In this document: in pieces, positions 21,242 to 33,003 of the stretch
How the letters are laid out: each line of letters opens with the position of its first letter
Position numbering within the stretch: position 1 is the stretch's first letter
From: Mesorhabditis belari
Lineage: Eukaryota > Nematoda > Chromadorea > Rhabditida > Rhabditidae
NCBI GenBank assembly: GCA_958450365.1
Contig: CAUEEP010000733.1
Location: 1,384,001 to 1,448,000 of the forward strand
Length of the DNA stretch: 64,000 nucleotides
Reading direction: 5' to 3'
Program-made: the position numbers and the translations under genes
The notes under the pieces: model-generated
Databases searched by the model: none
Seen by the model: the letters and a program-made list of their open reading frames with translations, nothing else
What the model was told of the DNA's origin: nothing

Positions 21242-23587
21242 CTATAAGCAGTTATACAAATTGTCAAATCTTATTGGAAATTTGAACTTGGATATTAACC
21301 TCTGCAAAATCGCTTTTCCAAACGCGGACAAATAGCTTTCCTTTGTACCCCGTTGCTCCAAATCCATCAAATAGACTGTGATGAACATTGAGATCTATAA
21401 GAAAACAGTTATTTTTTTTAATCATTTTCTATCCACTTACCGGTCTCTTATCAAGAACACTGTTCTGTATCTCTGGCGGAATATACTCTTTCGCGTCATC
21501 GATCTCCGGGGTGCACATCTCGGTCTCAATGTCGTACAATCCGGGTTGCATCTGGGAGTTTTGAAAATTCATTTAAAGATTTAACAATATTGTAATGATC
21601 CGGGATTTGAATTTTATATCACAAACCTCATCACATTTACAATCATCATCAATGCTTTTTCTTCCACTTGGTTGCCGTCTTGTCGCCGTGATGTGAGTCT
21701 GGGTTTGGGATTTCAGCTGACGACAGAAGTCACAGAACACACTGGAAATGATAAATTCTATCTAGATCATCCTATTTTAAGGATTCAATCCCTTATCTAG
21801 TTTACAACTTGATAAAAATCTCCAAACCATGTATTATCCAATTTCGCACACGGACATTGATTGACTTTTTCGTCGATTTTCTTGTTGCATGGCAGGGTGG
21901 GGTTGTTTGGATCGGGTGTGCCTGAAAAAAATAGTAGTGATTTCATCAAATTGTTTACGCACAGGATAACAATTGATCAAAATAGATCAAAATTGAAACT
22001 TAACTGATTGTCTAATCAGTTAAGTTTCAACTTTCAAAGGGATATTTTAGATGACCGAACAGAGATAACTATGACTATTAAATAGCTGTACTAGTTTATG
22101 CATTGAAAATTTCATTCTTAAAAAGTTTCTTAATATTTAGAGTTCCATTTCATAAGCCAACCAACCTCCTATCCGCATCTCGATCTCAGCTACCAGATTC
22201 TTCACGGGTTTTGTGATTTCAACTCCTAAAAAAAGCTGATTCAAGTAAGTTTAAAGTGAAGCTATTGAGGTAAGTTTGTTAAAAGCTAGCTGAAAATTGT
22301 TTTAAAGACACTAATTTTTAGTTAGATCTGTAAGTACTAGTCCGAGTTTAAATCCCTAACCTTCAGCTTTGATTTTAATGCACCCGGGAATGATCGGATT
22401 CTTTGGAATGAGCTGCACTTTATCCGGATTGAAGCGAATCGATGGTCGATATTTGGTGACATCAATCCCCTTTCGTTGAAGGTAAACTGAAAGGATTTCA
22501 GATAAACTTTCAAATTTTAGAGCTTTATTTCCAAGTTGATCACTTATGTTTTGTTTATACTCCCTGAAAAACCCATCGAAATCCCCTAAAACACAAATCG
22601 TTAAGACAATCAGTCGATTTCCTTTTTTCCATCAACTACCCCCCAAACCAATCCAACACACAGAAACAAAAGCCCGTTTTGAGAGTGAGATATCAGAAAG
22701 GATTCACAAAAGATATCAATTTCACTCTCTTTTCTTTCCTTTCTTCTTCATTTCCTTCTTTTCATCTCCATTCATCGATCCCCTTATCCATAGCTCTTCA
22801 ATAGACTTTCTCCTTTCCATTCCTTCTTTTCGTCACTTTCCTTTATCCCGGTTTTGTACGCGCGATAAGTGGGACGTCGCAAAATGTGTGAAAAGATGTT
22901 TTTAGAGTTTTTAAGAATTTAAAACAAGACTTTAACTTTGACAAAAAAGCTTCAACAACTTTCTTGTTTGAACACCCAAACCTAGGCAGGTTTTTTGTTT
23001 TTTGGATGGCTAATGCTGTTCAATTTCTAACTCTAACGATGTGTAAAGCTGATTGAAACGTTTAAGGAGAATTCTCTAAAGCTCGATCATTTATTTTTGT
23101 GCGAATTGTGCAACTAGATCGACGGCATTGACCCGTGACCCCTCGATGCGCTCAATTGTGACAACCACTTTTGTCCGACATCCTTTTCCCATTCACAGAC
23201 ACAATTTATGGGTAACTCTGTTTAGATCAATTGGTCACAAATTATCTTGATAAACGCTAAATCTGAACAAAACGAAGCATTTTGTGATTTAAAATTCACA
23301 AAATCCAGAAGTAATCTATCCCAAAACAAACTAATCCGATTCTGAAACTTAAGATTCGAATAGTTGCACAATGCGTAGCTTATTCCTCAATATTTTTCCT
23401 GAAGTTATTGATTAAGATTGTCAAATACTTGATACTGTTATATGTGAATTGCTTCTATAATTGTCAAAACCTTACTTGGACTACAGGCGCCGGAGACTCG
23501 AATGTTGACCTCGGCTTTCTCTTGTGCCAAAACGCAGTTTATCGATATTAGTAGACAAAATAATAGCTTTGTGATCGGTATCAACAT
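21242..23587 (-). CDS. Secreted Cys-rich protein, ML/GM2-activator-like (tentative)
   Basis: Seven exons give 256 residues: 23587-23476, 22486-22361, 22225-22166, 21921-21828, 21741-21627, 21551-21441, 21394-21242. The start has a clear signal peptide (MLIPITKLLFCLLISINCVLA). The mature part shows IIPGCIKIKAEGVEITKPV, LVAEIEMRIGG, LPC.., CPC, CVFCDFC, CKCDEMQPGLYDIE and PISMFITVYLMD. The order β-strand/IPG, LPC, CxC before a GxY turn and a final long strand resembles the GM2-activator/ML lipid-binding fold, but I did not recognise a specific orthologue. The exon 4 donor was placed at GTTTGG (21827) because only that keeps the frame; the later GT sites run into a stop. A splice acceptor at 23601-23600, 12 nt before the ATG, suggests trans-splicing or a 5' UTR intron. 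Confidence 0.75.
21993..22030. repeat. Perfect 17-bp hairpin in intron
   Basis: TTGAAACTTAACTGATT at 21993-22009 is exactly inverted at 22014-22030 with a 4-nt loop. It lies in intron 3 of the ML-like gene. It is too short for a typical microRNA precursor and is probably the core of an old foldback repeat. Confidence 0.85.
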
Positions 23588-23599
23588 CGTATTAATGTT

Positions 23600-25124
23600 C
23601 TGTGAATTAAAAAAGAGAAACTCGGAAAGTTTGACGGAGAGTAGGGCGAGGGGAATGATGGGCGAAAGAATCTCTCCCCTTCACATAGAGATCCGCCCGC
23701 CCATCCAACCGTTCTCACCTCATACAGCCACTACCTTTCCTTATCATTGCTTCAAAAGCATCGTTGCTAGTAAAAAGAACAATAAATGCCTTTTTAGATC
23801 AGGAAAATCACTGATAGCTCTGGTTCTAGGAAATCATTGCACATTATTTCCTTGTTCATGTAAATTTTTGTTTTTTCACTTTTTATCGTTTCAATAAAGA
23901 ATATAGAAAAGGATTTAACACAAGAGAAAGAGCAAAATAAAAAGATTTAAATAGTTTTTCATTTGTTGTGTAGATCACAAAAGATAAAAAAAAAGCCATA
24001 GAACAGCGCAAAATACTGAGCACAGTCCAATTCGCGTTTCTCAAACATGTTCTCACGCAAGCAAGGCTCATGGACTGGAGTCAGCCATTTAAATCTTTGA
24101 TTGTCACACTTTTGATAGGGTAGACAGAGTTTGCAAGAATTTGACTCATTGTCTCATCCCAGAGTGTCTCATTAAGCGAATCTTCTGTATGACTATCACG
24201 TTCATCTCTGACTTCTTGTCGTAACGACTCGGAATACCCTTTTGTAGCACCAAAGTGATTGCCGTGATGAAGTCCGTGAGTGAATAAGTTGCTAAAACGC
24301 TCATTGCGAGATTAGCTGTCGAGATAGTCGTGTACGACTTCTTTAGGCATAGTGTAAGAGCGAACATTCCGGAGCTTTTTCAGCGACCCAGCCGTGATAA
24401 AAAGAATGTTCAGCTGGAGTATTCTAGTCGTTGGCATACATTGAAGATACCAAGTACCTGATTTCTTTGGTGACACGCGTTTGGTAAACTGACCCCACAT
24501 GTTCATTGAGCTGTAGATAGCGATAAAGTCGGTGAAAGTGTGGTAGAAGACTCGTTAAATCAATACTGGGATGACACTTTTGTTTTTTTTTGAGAAATTT
24601 TTCTTCTGCAACGGTTAAAAAGTCGATAAGGCGAATTTTGTGAAAAAGTCGGGCGTGACGGTGTTTGATTCGGATTAAGGGGTGCTTTGCAAGAAGATCA
24701 ATATTAAAAGTAGCGGCACTCGGATTTGCTGCCATTTGCAGTTCCATTTCATTGCCGCATTCTCAAGCCTTCTTGCTTTTTTCTTTGTCTACTCTGTTGT
24801 AAAAGCATAAAACTCCGGAATGAAACCAGCGTTGATCTGCGTACGCACTTTAGTAGCTCTGTCCACTTTTGTAGTTGACTCAACTTTAACAACACGCAAA
24901 AAGCTTATTGTTGCACGAAATCTCTTACCCTTTATCCTATCGTTCCCTGAAATTTACCACTAAACTTTCCGTTTCCATTCTGTGCACACTTTCATCATGC
25001 GCCTTCTTCCGTTTGCATCATCATATTTTTATCTCTAGCTATTTACAAGACTATTTAGACTTCCCAATTTCTTTATTTTTGAATCATTTAATCAGTTTTC
25101 ATTTAAAATAACTTTTCGTTTCAG
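23600..25124. other. Divergent intergenic region
   Basis: This is the shared 5' region of the ML-like gene (minus) and the acyltransferase gene (plus). I find no intact gene. On the minus strand between about 24900 and 23880, hydrophobic and basic stretches appear in alternating frames, including a run ending LVLNPFLYSLLKR. That hints at a decayed receptor-like gene, but I cannot support an identification. Confidence 0.45.
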
Positions 25125-25125
25125 G
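25111..25125 (+). promoter_or_regulatory. Candidate spliced-leader acceptor for the acyltransferase
   Basis: TTTTCGTTTCAG ends at 25124, 24 nt before the ATG at 25149, after AT-rich sequence with no recognisable upstream exon. This arrangement is typical of nematode SL1 trans-splicing (family knowledge). The 24 nt are open in frame, so an upstream coding exon cannot be excluded. Confidence 0.5.
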
Positions 25126-25148
25126 GAATTCGCCTTTTCAAAGAGGGG

Positions 25149-28100
25149 ATGAATTTCTCGAAAAAAGGCTTCCTCGGCCCGGTGAGATTTTTTTTACTCT
25201 TTAAATGCATGCTACTTTTGAGGGTCTGTAATTTTTGGCATTTTTAGGGGAACACGAGCATCAGCTACAAAACGTCGCCCATCTACCCGGCTCCATTTCG
25301 AGGACTCGACTTCAAAGTTTCGAATCTCATTCAACCTAGGCCGCCATGTAAAGGTTAGTTGATTTTTCTGCTTTAAATATAGCTAGATAAGTGATGGTAT
25401 TTGAACAAAAGTCAAGTTTAGAGCTTAAAGTTTGGTACTATCCTATTTGGGGGGGGGCACTTTTTTAGAAAATTTCACTTTTTTTGGGGTAACTTTTTAT
25501 GCTGATCACGAGTTTCACGTTTTTAATCTACCTAGGTTTAATTATGAAATATCGACTTTTTGGAACTTCAAAAATAACTCAAAATAAGCGTTTTTTTAAT
25601 TTGAATGCAAACTTTTCGAGCTTAAATGCAAATGTTTCACACTTTTTTGGTGTTTTTGAGTAACAGTCTAACTCCAAAGTTTATGTATTTGGATACGCTT
25701 TTAAAATGTTTGTTTTAGAGTGTTTTCCCGAGACGCATTCTGATGGTCGAGCCGAATACGTCAATCTGCTGGATCTACCAAATTATGGAGGAATGCCATA
25801 TCCGTTGATAGCCAGTGCCCGACAACCGTGGCGTTTCATGGCCGATTTGAGGTAAAACTTAAAAACTTTTTTAGAGTGTGCCACGAAATTTCCGGATTAC
25901 ACTGAACCTCTTTAGATACACATGGAACACGCCTCTGCAGCATCAATATCCATCGGTTCGACATGAGGTTTTGAATGGACAAAGGTGAATCATAGCGATA
26001 GCCTTAAAAATATCCACTTTATATGACATACACTTATTTGAATCTTTAGAGTAGCTGAATCTGTCGCAAATGAATCCAATTCGTCAAACGTCGATCAATT
26101 ATCAATTCGCAAAAAAGCCGCCACTTATTACTACGAGATTCGTGCGACGTTGAATCGGTTTGTGTGCAAAATCTGTGGATATCTCTTGTTCAAGGTATGA
26201 GATTACTTCAAGCCACTTTTTTATGTTCTGCTTTGGATTTTCCGACGACTGATGGTGCGCTTATTAGTGAATCCGGCACAAATGAAGGCCGTACAAGACG
26301 CTGAAAAGGTTGGCGCTTGAGAAATTATAAAATTTGTTGAAGGTTACGGTCGAATTTTTTGAAATTAGTTTTTAAAGTTCTCAAATTTAACAAGTTGAAT
26401 ATTTTGTTGAGCCTAAGTGAAAGCCGAAGATCTATTAACAATGACTTTACTTTCAGACGGGTATCCCATTGGTCTACTTGCCTCTACATCGATCTCATCT
26501 TGACTATTTGCTAATCACATGGAATTCTTGGCATTTCGGTCTTCGATTGCCACATATAGCTTCAGGAGACAACTTGAATCTCAGCGGCTTCGGGTATACT
26601 TTTTGAAATTCTATATATCTATATTTAATTTTCCAGGTGGCTTCTACGAGCAACTGGTGCTTTCTTCATTCGTCGTCGTTTGGACGCCAGTGACGAGAAT
26701 GGAAAGGATCAAATGTATAGGTAGGTAACTTTAGCAAGTTTGTAGTTAAACTTACAAAAAAAGTTATTCAGAACTGTTCTCCGTTCGTATTTGGAAGAAG
26801 TGCTAAAGAAAAACTTGCCAATCGAGTTCTTTTTGGAGGGCACAAGGTAAATAGTTTTGTCTCTTTTTAATTAAGAAATTTTAGATCCCGATTCGGAAAA
26901 GCTTTACTCCCGAAGAATGGGCTTATCTCAAATGTTGTGGAAGCTGTACAGCAAGGTAGTTAATTAAAAGAAAGATTCAATCAAATTATTTAAGGTGTTA
27001 TTGGTGACGTCTATCTTGTGCCCGTCTCTTATACATATGATCAGGTTAGTACTCTCTGAAGTTTGCAAAGTTTTTCTTTTTAGGTAGCTGAAGGCGTGTT
27101 TCTACAAGAGTTAATGGGTAATTCAAAGCAGCGTGAGAGCATTTTGAGCGTTTTCAGGGGTAAGTATACCTTTTAAAAATTTTTAAGAATTGTATATTTA
27201 GGTATTTGGAAAGGTTTCGGTCTTTACCAACGCTGTGGTACGGTGAGAATGCACTATGGAAAGCCGGTTCTTCTAACGGTGAGTGAAAAATTTTAATTAG
27301 GGATCACAGATTGAGACTAAAATGCTTGGATACATTTTAAGGGATTTTAGATGATTTAAAATCTTTTGAGCACTAGCTTACAAGTTTTTTTCTAGGAATA
27401 CCTCTCCTCACTTTCTTCATGTTCAGCAATTCGCTCCGAACATCGTCCAAAGCAATTGACGAGACTTCCATATAGCTTCTCTTATCGGTTTGTTGTAATT
27501 TTACAAAGCAAGTCAAATTCTGTTTTAGTGAACTCGTCCCATGGACCCAGAGTCAATCGGCGGCCGAGTTCAATCGCGCTCTCATTCGATCGATCGGTTT
27601 TCATGTGGTTTACGGTAATCTTATCATTAAAACTTGCGACTATGATTCTTTCAGAAGCTCAGGAAATATGCTCAATTTCACCAGTATCTATCGTCTCGAC
27701 TCTACTGCTCTCAAAATATAGAAATGACACGACTTTTGATGCGTTGGCAAACGACACCCAATGGTTGGCTGAAATTGTGCTCCGAGATGGTGGAGATGTG
27801 AGCTTTTTTTTGAAATTAGCAGAGCTTCTGTCTACACTTCTAAATGCAGTACACAATCTATTTAGATCGTTGGCTGGAGACGAGATGGTACAACAGGCAA
27901 TCACTTACTCGAGGTAAAATTTGCTTGTCCTTTACTTTAAAATCTTTATTTACAGTACGCCCTTCCTTACATGAAAAGTTCGGTTACGCGAGAGGGTGAT
28001 AAGGTAAGTGAAAAATTGACATTCCACAATTTATTGGTTTAGATGGTTTCTGTCAAGACGCATCGTCAAAGAATTCAGTTGGCCTATGGAAAAAATGCTT

Positions 28101-29140
28101 TGCTTCATCGATTCTCTTTGAAAGCAGTTCTTGGCAAGTTTTCAAGAGATGTTGCCAATGTTATTGCTTTAGCTATTTCGGTGATCTCTCGTGACCCGAA
28201 TGAGGTGATCTTCTTTGATTCGGTGATTGAACAAGCTCTACACATCTGCGACTGGTTACAACATGAAATCATCTTTGCAAAGGTATTTCATCTTGAAGAT
28301 GGTCAAAAACTTTAGATAACAGTATCATTTTGCTAATTATTTGATTTAGCCATGTGAAAGTCTTCGCCAACGTCTACGGGTAACCCTTGGTGAGGAAGGA
28401 TTGAGTGATATGTACGTGGGATCGTTGCGAATTTCTGGCGGAGAAGAAGAGGGAGCCGGTAATCAACCAATGACAGTCAAGGTATAATTTTTATGAAAGT
28501 TTAGTTAGAAAATTTGAAATGTTCTTTTCACAGAATTGGTAATAATTGGTGACAAAAAGTTTATTAATCGCTACTCAATTGCACATAAAAATAATGTATT
28601 TTTTAGATTCCTTCTATCTATCAAGCTGATGTGTTGATGTTCTACTCAAATTTTATTCGGCCGTTCATTCAAACGATGTACATCGTGATAGAAAGATTGA
28701 CAAAAGAGCTCAAACCTTGTCGAGGTAAATAGTTTATTTATTGAAAGTAAATTAACTTTTTATAGAAATTGAATTCATTCGCGATTTGATCAAGCAAACG
28801 CTAAGCAAATCAGCCTCCGAGTTTCCTTTTGATTTGATGGGTAAGTTAGATTGTTTAATCTAAAAAACTTTTCTTTAGTGGAAGCTGTTAACTCAGATTC
28901 GATCAAGAACTGCTTGCGAACACTACGCGATCGAGAGATTGTCACCAATGGTTGGTTTTTGAATTCAAAAATGACTTTTTGATTTAATCATTTCAAAATG
29001 AAGATCGGTTTATTGACTATTCTTTAGAAAGTGAACCACTACGCGTCCTGGAGCCAGAATCGCTTCGAGATGCGCTCCATTTCGCTCAACTCCTCACTGT
29101 ACATCTTCGTTCCGATTCCGACGAGTCTGAAGTCATTTAG
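25149..29140 (+). CDS. acl-6: Glycerol-3-phosphate acyltransferase, mitochondrial type
   Basis: It acylates sn-1 of glycerol-3-phosphate, the first step of glycerolipid synthesis, at the outer mitochondrial membrane (family knowledge). Twenty-four exons give about 764 residues. All four acyltransferase blocks are visible: HRSHLD (I), GAFFIRRRLD (II), FLEGTRSRFGK (III), YLVPVSYTYD (IV), followed by QELMGNSKQRES and the long C-terminal GPAT domain. Exons: 25149-25181, 25248-25353, 25719-25851, 25916-25984, 26050-26194, 26237-26308, 26457-26593, 26637-26720, 26772-26846, 26885-26955, 26995-27044, 27084-27159, 27202-27278, 27396-27487, 27529-27614, 27655-27797, 27866-27913, 27956-28003, 28043-28282, 28350-28481, 28607-28724, 28766-28840, 28879-28950, 29028-29140. 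The 3' site before 26237 reads GG and not AG (see findings). The N-terminus is the least certain part. Confidence 0.9.
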
Positions 29141-29593
29141 TGTTTGTTGTTTATTGTTAGCTTAGATCTTTAGTCACATATCTAGTTAATTTTTTCAGAT
29201 ATTCTAGTTTCTTGGTGATTTTGTTGTGCATGAACGTTCAAATTTTTGACTGGCTTTAGCGCATAATTTTTTATTTTTATGAGTTGTGTTGTTATCGAAT
29301 TTATTGTCTTATAAATTGTTTTCCGATGTTTAGTTGGTTCCACAACAAACTATTTTCCTCAAGTTATGCTAGCAGAAGAATGACTTTGGCATTTACTTCA
29401 AATATTTATTCCTTTTCAATCGCTTATTATGTACAGACAAGTAATGTGATGGGATGATTTGAGATGATCACTGGGATATTGGGATAAATAACAAAAGAGT
29501 AAAAAGAAATACACACGAAACTGTGTGCATCTCACAGATTAGTCGTTCAATAGTGTGAAAGACTCGATAATCCTTGCTAATTGTTTGTACTTT
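29141..29593. other. Tail-to-tail intergenic region
   Basis: The stretch between the convergent stop codons of the acyltransferase (plus) and the Cys/Gln-rich gene (minus) holds both 3' UTRs. A minus-strand AATAAA lies at 29410-29405, about 185 nt beyond the minus-strand stop. I find no clear plus-strand AATAAA. Confidence 0.7.
29405..29410 (-). terminator. Candidate polyadenylation signal (AATAAA) of the Cys/Gln-rich gene
   Basis: AATAAA on the minus strand, 184 nt downstream of the stop codon at 29594. It is the first such hexamer downstream. Confidence 0.5.
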
Positions 29594-32412
29594 TTAGATT
29601 CTCATCTTCATCTTCTTGATTCGTTTACGGAGACAGCAGCTTGTTCCGTTGTTGCATGTCTGATAGTTGGTCGGGCATTGGCATTGTTGTTGTTGTTGGG
29701 GTTGCTGGTACTGTTGGATAGAAGTTGATGGTTGGCAAGCTGGAAAATGGTTTTAGACGTTTTGACGGTGTATTTCACATGTTCTATTATAGAATTTCAC
29801 TAAAACAAGCTACATCTACAGCAGACTTCGCTGTTAAACATTAATATAGTTTAAGCTTTGTTTTGCTGCTTACCAGTGGTCACTGGCTGGCAAGCGCTTT
29901 GGCACGAGGCCTGACAGGCTGGCTGACATTGTTGTTGAGCTTGTCCTTGCGAGGTGCACTGCTGTTGACAAGATGATTGGCATTGAGGCACGCATTCGTT
30001 TCCTTGCGCGATTTGAAGAGTCACCTAAATCACCTTTCTGTCTACTTCTCATTCTTTTCAACCTGAACAACAGTTGGGGCAGCAGTGGTGGGTTGGATTG
30101 CTCCTTGGCAGGCAGCCTGGCATCCGGCTTGGCATGGTTGACAAGCGGATTGCTGTTGTTGGCAAATTGGTTGGCATTGTTGCTGGCACATGGGCTGGCA
30201 TTGAGGGGTCGTCGTGGTCTGAATGGATTTTGTTGAATTTGAGGGTAAAGCAAAGGTGTTTTAGTTATCAAAATATAGTTTTACCAGTGTTAGATAGGAA
30301 TATTCTAAAGAGCCTACCGTTGTCGTGGTTGTCGGCTGATCACAGCAAGTCTGATGGCATTGACCGCATTGAGCCGGGAATTGGACACAGATCTAAATGA
30401 GTTGTTGAGTGCTTTCTGAAATGCACCAACATTGAGGCAGATATTTGTGCATTGTGGCTGACATTGAGCCTGAGTCGCGAGAGTCGGCGGGAGAGTCGTG
30501 GTCGTGGTCGTTGTCGTGCACACAGCCTGGAAGAAGTTGTATAATAAAAAAGGAGATTTCCGCAGAGGGAATTAAACCCTTAATCTTTCGCTTTCAGGCA
30601 ATTGCGTTGACCACTGAGCTATTCGATACCTTAAGTTGCCAAATGAAAGAAGAGGTAAGCTCCTCTCTTTTGAAGGTGGGCCCTTGTTTTAATAGTGGCA
30701 GCTAGTGTACTCTTTTAAAATCCAAATCAACTACTAGTCTGCATGTTAGAAACCAAACCAATGAGTACCTTTGTTACGAATGAACTACGGTAGCTTTTCC
30801 CAGAATTTTTTCCCAAATCACTTACTTGGCATGTTAATTGACATTGGTAGCATTGTGCGGGTTGTTGCTGGCAAACGGGCTGGCATTGCTGCTGGCACTG
30901 GCACTGCTGTGGAGGGTTGGTGATCGGAGCGAAAGTCGTCTGAAAGATGAAGCTAAGGTTGGAAAGAAAGTTCTCGAAAAAAGTTTGCACGGTGATTCCA
31001 CAAAAACCAAACCATGAATTTTTCCCAGATTTTTTGATAAACTTGACTATATTTCAAAAGTTTTTGACGAAAAAAATTAGAGTGGGCTTCAGATAAAAAA
31101 ATAAGAGATTTCTTCAGCTGAAGTGACTTGATCACTTTTTGAGTGACCAGCCTTTAGACAAGTTTTTAATGGATTAATGGATAGGCAATCGGTCCCATCC
31201 AAAACTTAAAATCAAGTACTTAAAATAGGGAAAAATTTGTGTTTAAGGCAAATTTGATCTAATGCTTTAACTTTTCAGAAGTTAGTTAGAATTTAAAACA
31301 CTCAGTGCCGAGAAGACACCAAAAAATTATTTTTTGAAATGCAGCTTCTATGCAAAAATTTTTTGGCCAAACATAGAGATTATACAGCGTATTGCTCATT
31401 TATGCTAGCTTTGCCTCATAAAAAAAATCCTTTTTTCTAGTGCAAAAAGTGAGCTGAATTTAAAGCTGGAAAATAATCATTTTTCAAAAATCTCGACAAT
31501 TTTAAGGGAAAGTTGCACTCATTTTTTACGCGTAATTTCTTGGCGTCGATTTGTAAATAATAGAACAAAATGTTCTTGAATTGGTGGATTCGTTTTTAAG
31601 AAATTTCAGTCAAACTTTTTCTACGAACTTTCTTGCCAACCCTAATGGTTATAGTATGTTTAATTCTACCGTTGGGGGCACATATGGTGGTGGGGTGGGA
31701 AGATTGCAGACGGGTTGACAAGCCTGAAAAGATCAATTTTTCAAGAGAAATTAAGTTCCACTTACAGTCGAGCACTGATCGGCGCACTGTTGAAGGGGCT
31801 GAAGTTGAATGCAAAGAGTGATGCATTGAGACTGACAAGTGTTGCATTGCTGTTGTTGTTGCTGAAAAGGAATGACCAATATATCAGCAGATATTACTGT
31901 ATTTGGTAAACTTAAATAACTGATGATTTATGCTCTTAAACCCACTGGAGCTGGAGTGGTGATCGGCTGACAATAGCACGGAGCTTGTGTGGTCGTAGTG
32001 GTTGTCGTTTGAATTGGAACACATTGACAATAGTTGGGAGACTAAAGTAGACAAGAATCTACCGATTACAGTGATTTTCCTACCTGTGTCGTTGGCTGAC
32101 AAGAGCATTGATTATTTTGCTGAACTTGGTAACAACCACAGTTGTTCGATTGTCGGATTTTTCGGATCTAAAACGGAGAAAGGTTTTCGACTTTGCAAGA
32201 TGGCAAGAGCTACAGTAATCCGCCAGAAAATGACTTAAAGTAAATCAAGAAATGAATTTGGCTAAGAAAAGGAAGATAGTGAAAAATTAAAATAAAAAAA
32301 ACTTCAAGAATTCGATCATTTCAATGATCTCAACCGAAAAACCTACCGGCTCAGCGTCGATCAGCGCAAAAAGTCCCAAATAAAGGAATGGAATCGCGTA
32401 GAAGCACCTCAT
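29594..32412 (-). CDS. Cys/Gln-rich secreted protein, abu/pqn-like
   Basis: Eleven exons give 377 residues: 32412-32347, 32167-32084, 32041-31946, 31861-31766, 31723-31670, 30939-30826, 30526-30431, 30392-30318, 30218-30063, 30024-29874, 29739-29594. A signal peptide (MRCFYAIPFLYLGLFALIDA) precedes repeated CQ modules (CQCQQQCQPVCQQQ, CQPCQAGCQAACQ, CQSSCQQQC, CQPACQASCQSACQ) separated by TTTT/PTT spacers, and the protein ends in a basic tail KRIKKMKMRI. Such composition matches nematode abu/pqn proteins, which are largely pharyngeal-cuticle components and were first described as induced when the unfolded-protein response is blocked (family knowledge). Nearly every exon encodes one or two repeat modules and almost all introns are phase 0, as expected from exon duplication. 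The exact orthologue is not identified. Confidence 0.85.
30560..30640 (-). pseudogene. tRNA-like sequence in intron of the Cys/Gln-rich gene
   Basis: The minus strand reads ATAGCTCAGTGGTCAACGC (A box), then CCTGAAAGCGAAAG, then AAGGGTTTAATTCCCT, which folds as a T arm. It shares most bases with 16324-16394. The anticodon stem does not pair cleanly. It is either a tRNA pseudogene or a member of a tRNA-derived repeat family, transcribed in the same direction as the host gene. Confidence 0.55.
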
Positions 32413-32524
32413 TTCAGCGGAATGAATGCGCAAGTCTCGAATGAACCGAATGAATGCGACTGAATGAATGCCGTCCGTGGATCAGGTCGCAAGTCTTGCC
32501 ATTCATCGGCCCCTCCCCTCAACG

Positions 32525-32531
32525 TTTTATA
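32525..32531 (-). promoter_or_regulatory. Candidate TATA box of the Cys/Gln-rich gene
   Basis: TATAAAA on the minus strand about 113 bp upstream of the ATG at 32412. TATA boxes are common on highly expressed tissue-specific nematode genes. The distance implies a roughly 80-nt leader. This is inference from sequence only. Confidence 0.4.
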
Positions 32532-32916
32532 TGAATGGCGCGGGCCGGTCTGGGCCCAATTTTTGAAGAGAGAAGGTGCCGAAGAGAGGCCACTGTCTTG
32601 CTGAATGTTTCCACAAAAAGACTCTCCTCTCGAGCATCTACATACAGTCAAGAAGGTCGGAGGGGATTTTTAGGATAGAAAAAGTCAAGACCGTTCATCC
32701 TACTTCATCGCACTCCAATCCCCGATCAACGCTTTCTTTTTCTTGCTGGCAAACGGCTGTCTGCAAAAACAGGGTCGATTGTTTCGTTTGTTTGACGATC
32801 CGATTTCAATTTCAGCCAGTTCTCCTTATTGACTTGAGATGTTCTTTGGACGAGACAAGAATTTAGTAGTGCTGAAGTTTTGAGTAATAGCTACTAGGGA
32901 CTTACTGGGTTCTAAT

Positions 32917-33003
32917 TTAGCTGACAATGAGCTGACAATGATGGCAATGATGGCAATGGCAATGAGCTGACAACGAGCTGACAATGATGGCAATGACAAT
33001 GAG
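32917..33003. repeat. Short tandem repeat (GAGCTGACAATGATGGCAAT)
   Basis: Irregular copies of GAGCTGACAATG and ATGGCAATG alternate over about 85 bp. No coding role is apparent. Confidence 0.8.

Noticed and set aside
22700..22850. C/T-rich stretch with an open frame
   Set aside because: It lies in the first intron of the minus-strand ML-like gene and is simple pyrimidine-rich sequence.
23883..24900. Minus-strand hydrophobic frames suggesting a chemoreceptor (LVLNPFLYSLLKR, MSVLATYSL)
   Set aside because: Fragments change frame repeatedly, no set of exons restores a seven-helix protein, and the motif match is short enough to be chance.
27798..27865. Acyltransferase frame staying open through 27798-27865 without splicing
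   Set aside because: The read-through frame is out of phase with the next exon (27956) and would hit TGA; splicing 27797 to 27866 restores phase and gives a plausible GPAT alignment.
29870..30705. Plus-strand open frames across the Cys/Gln-rich gene
   Set aside because: Complement of CQ repeats; the minus-strand exons have consistent splice sites, signal peptide and phase.
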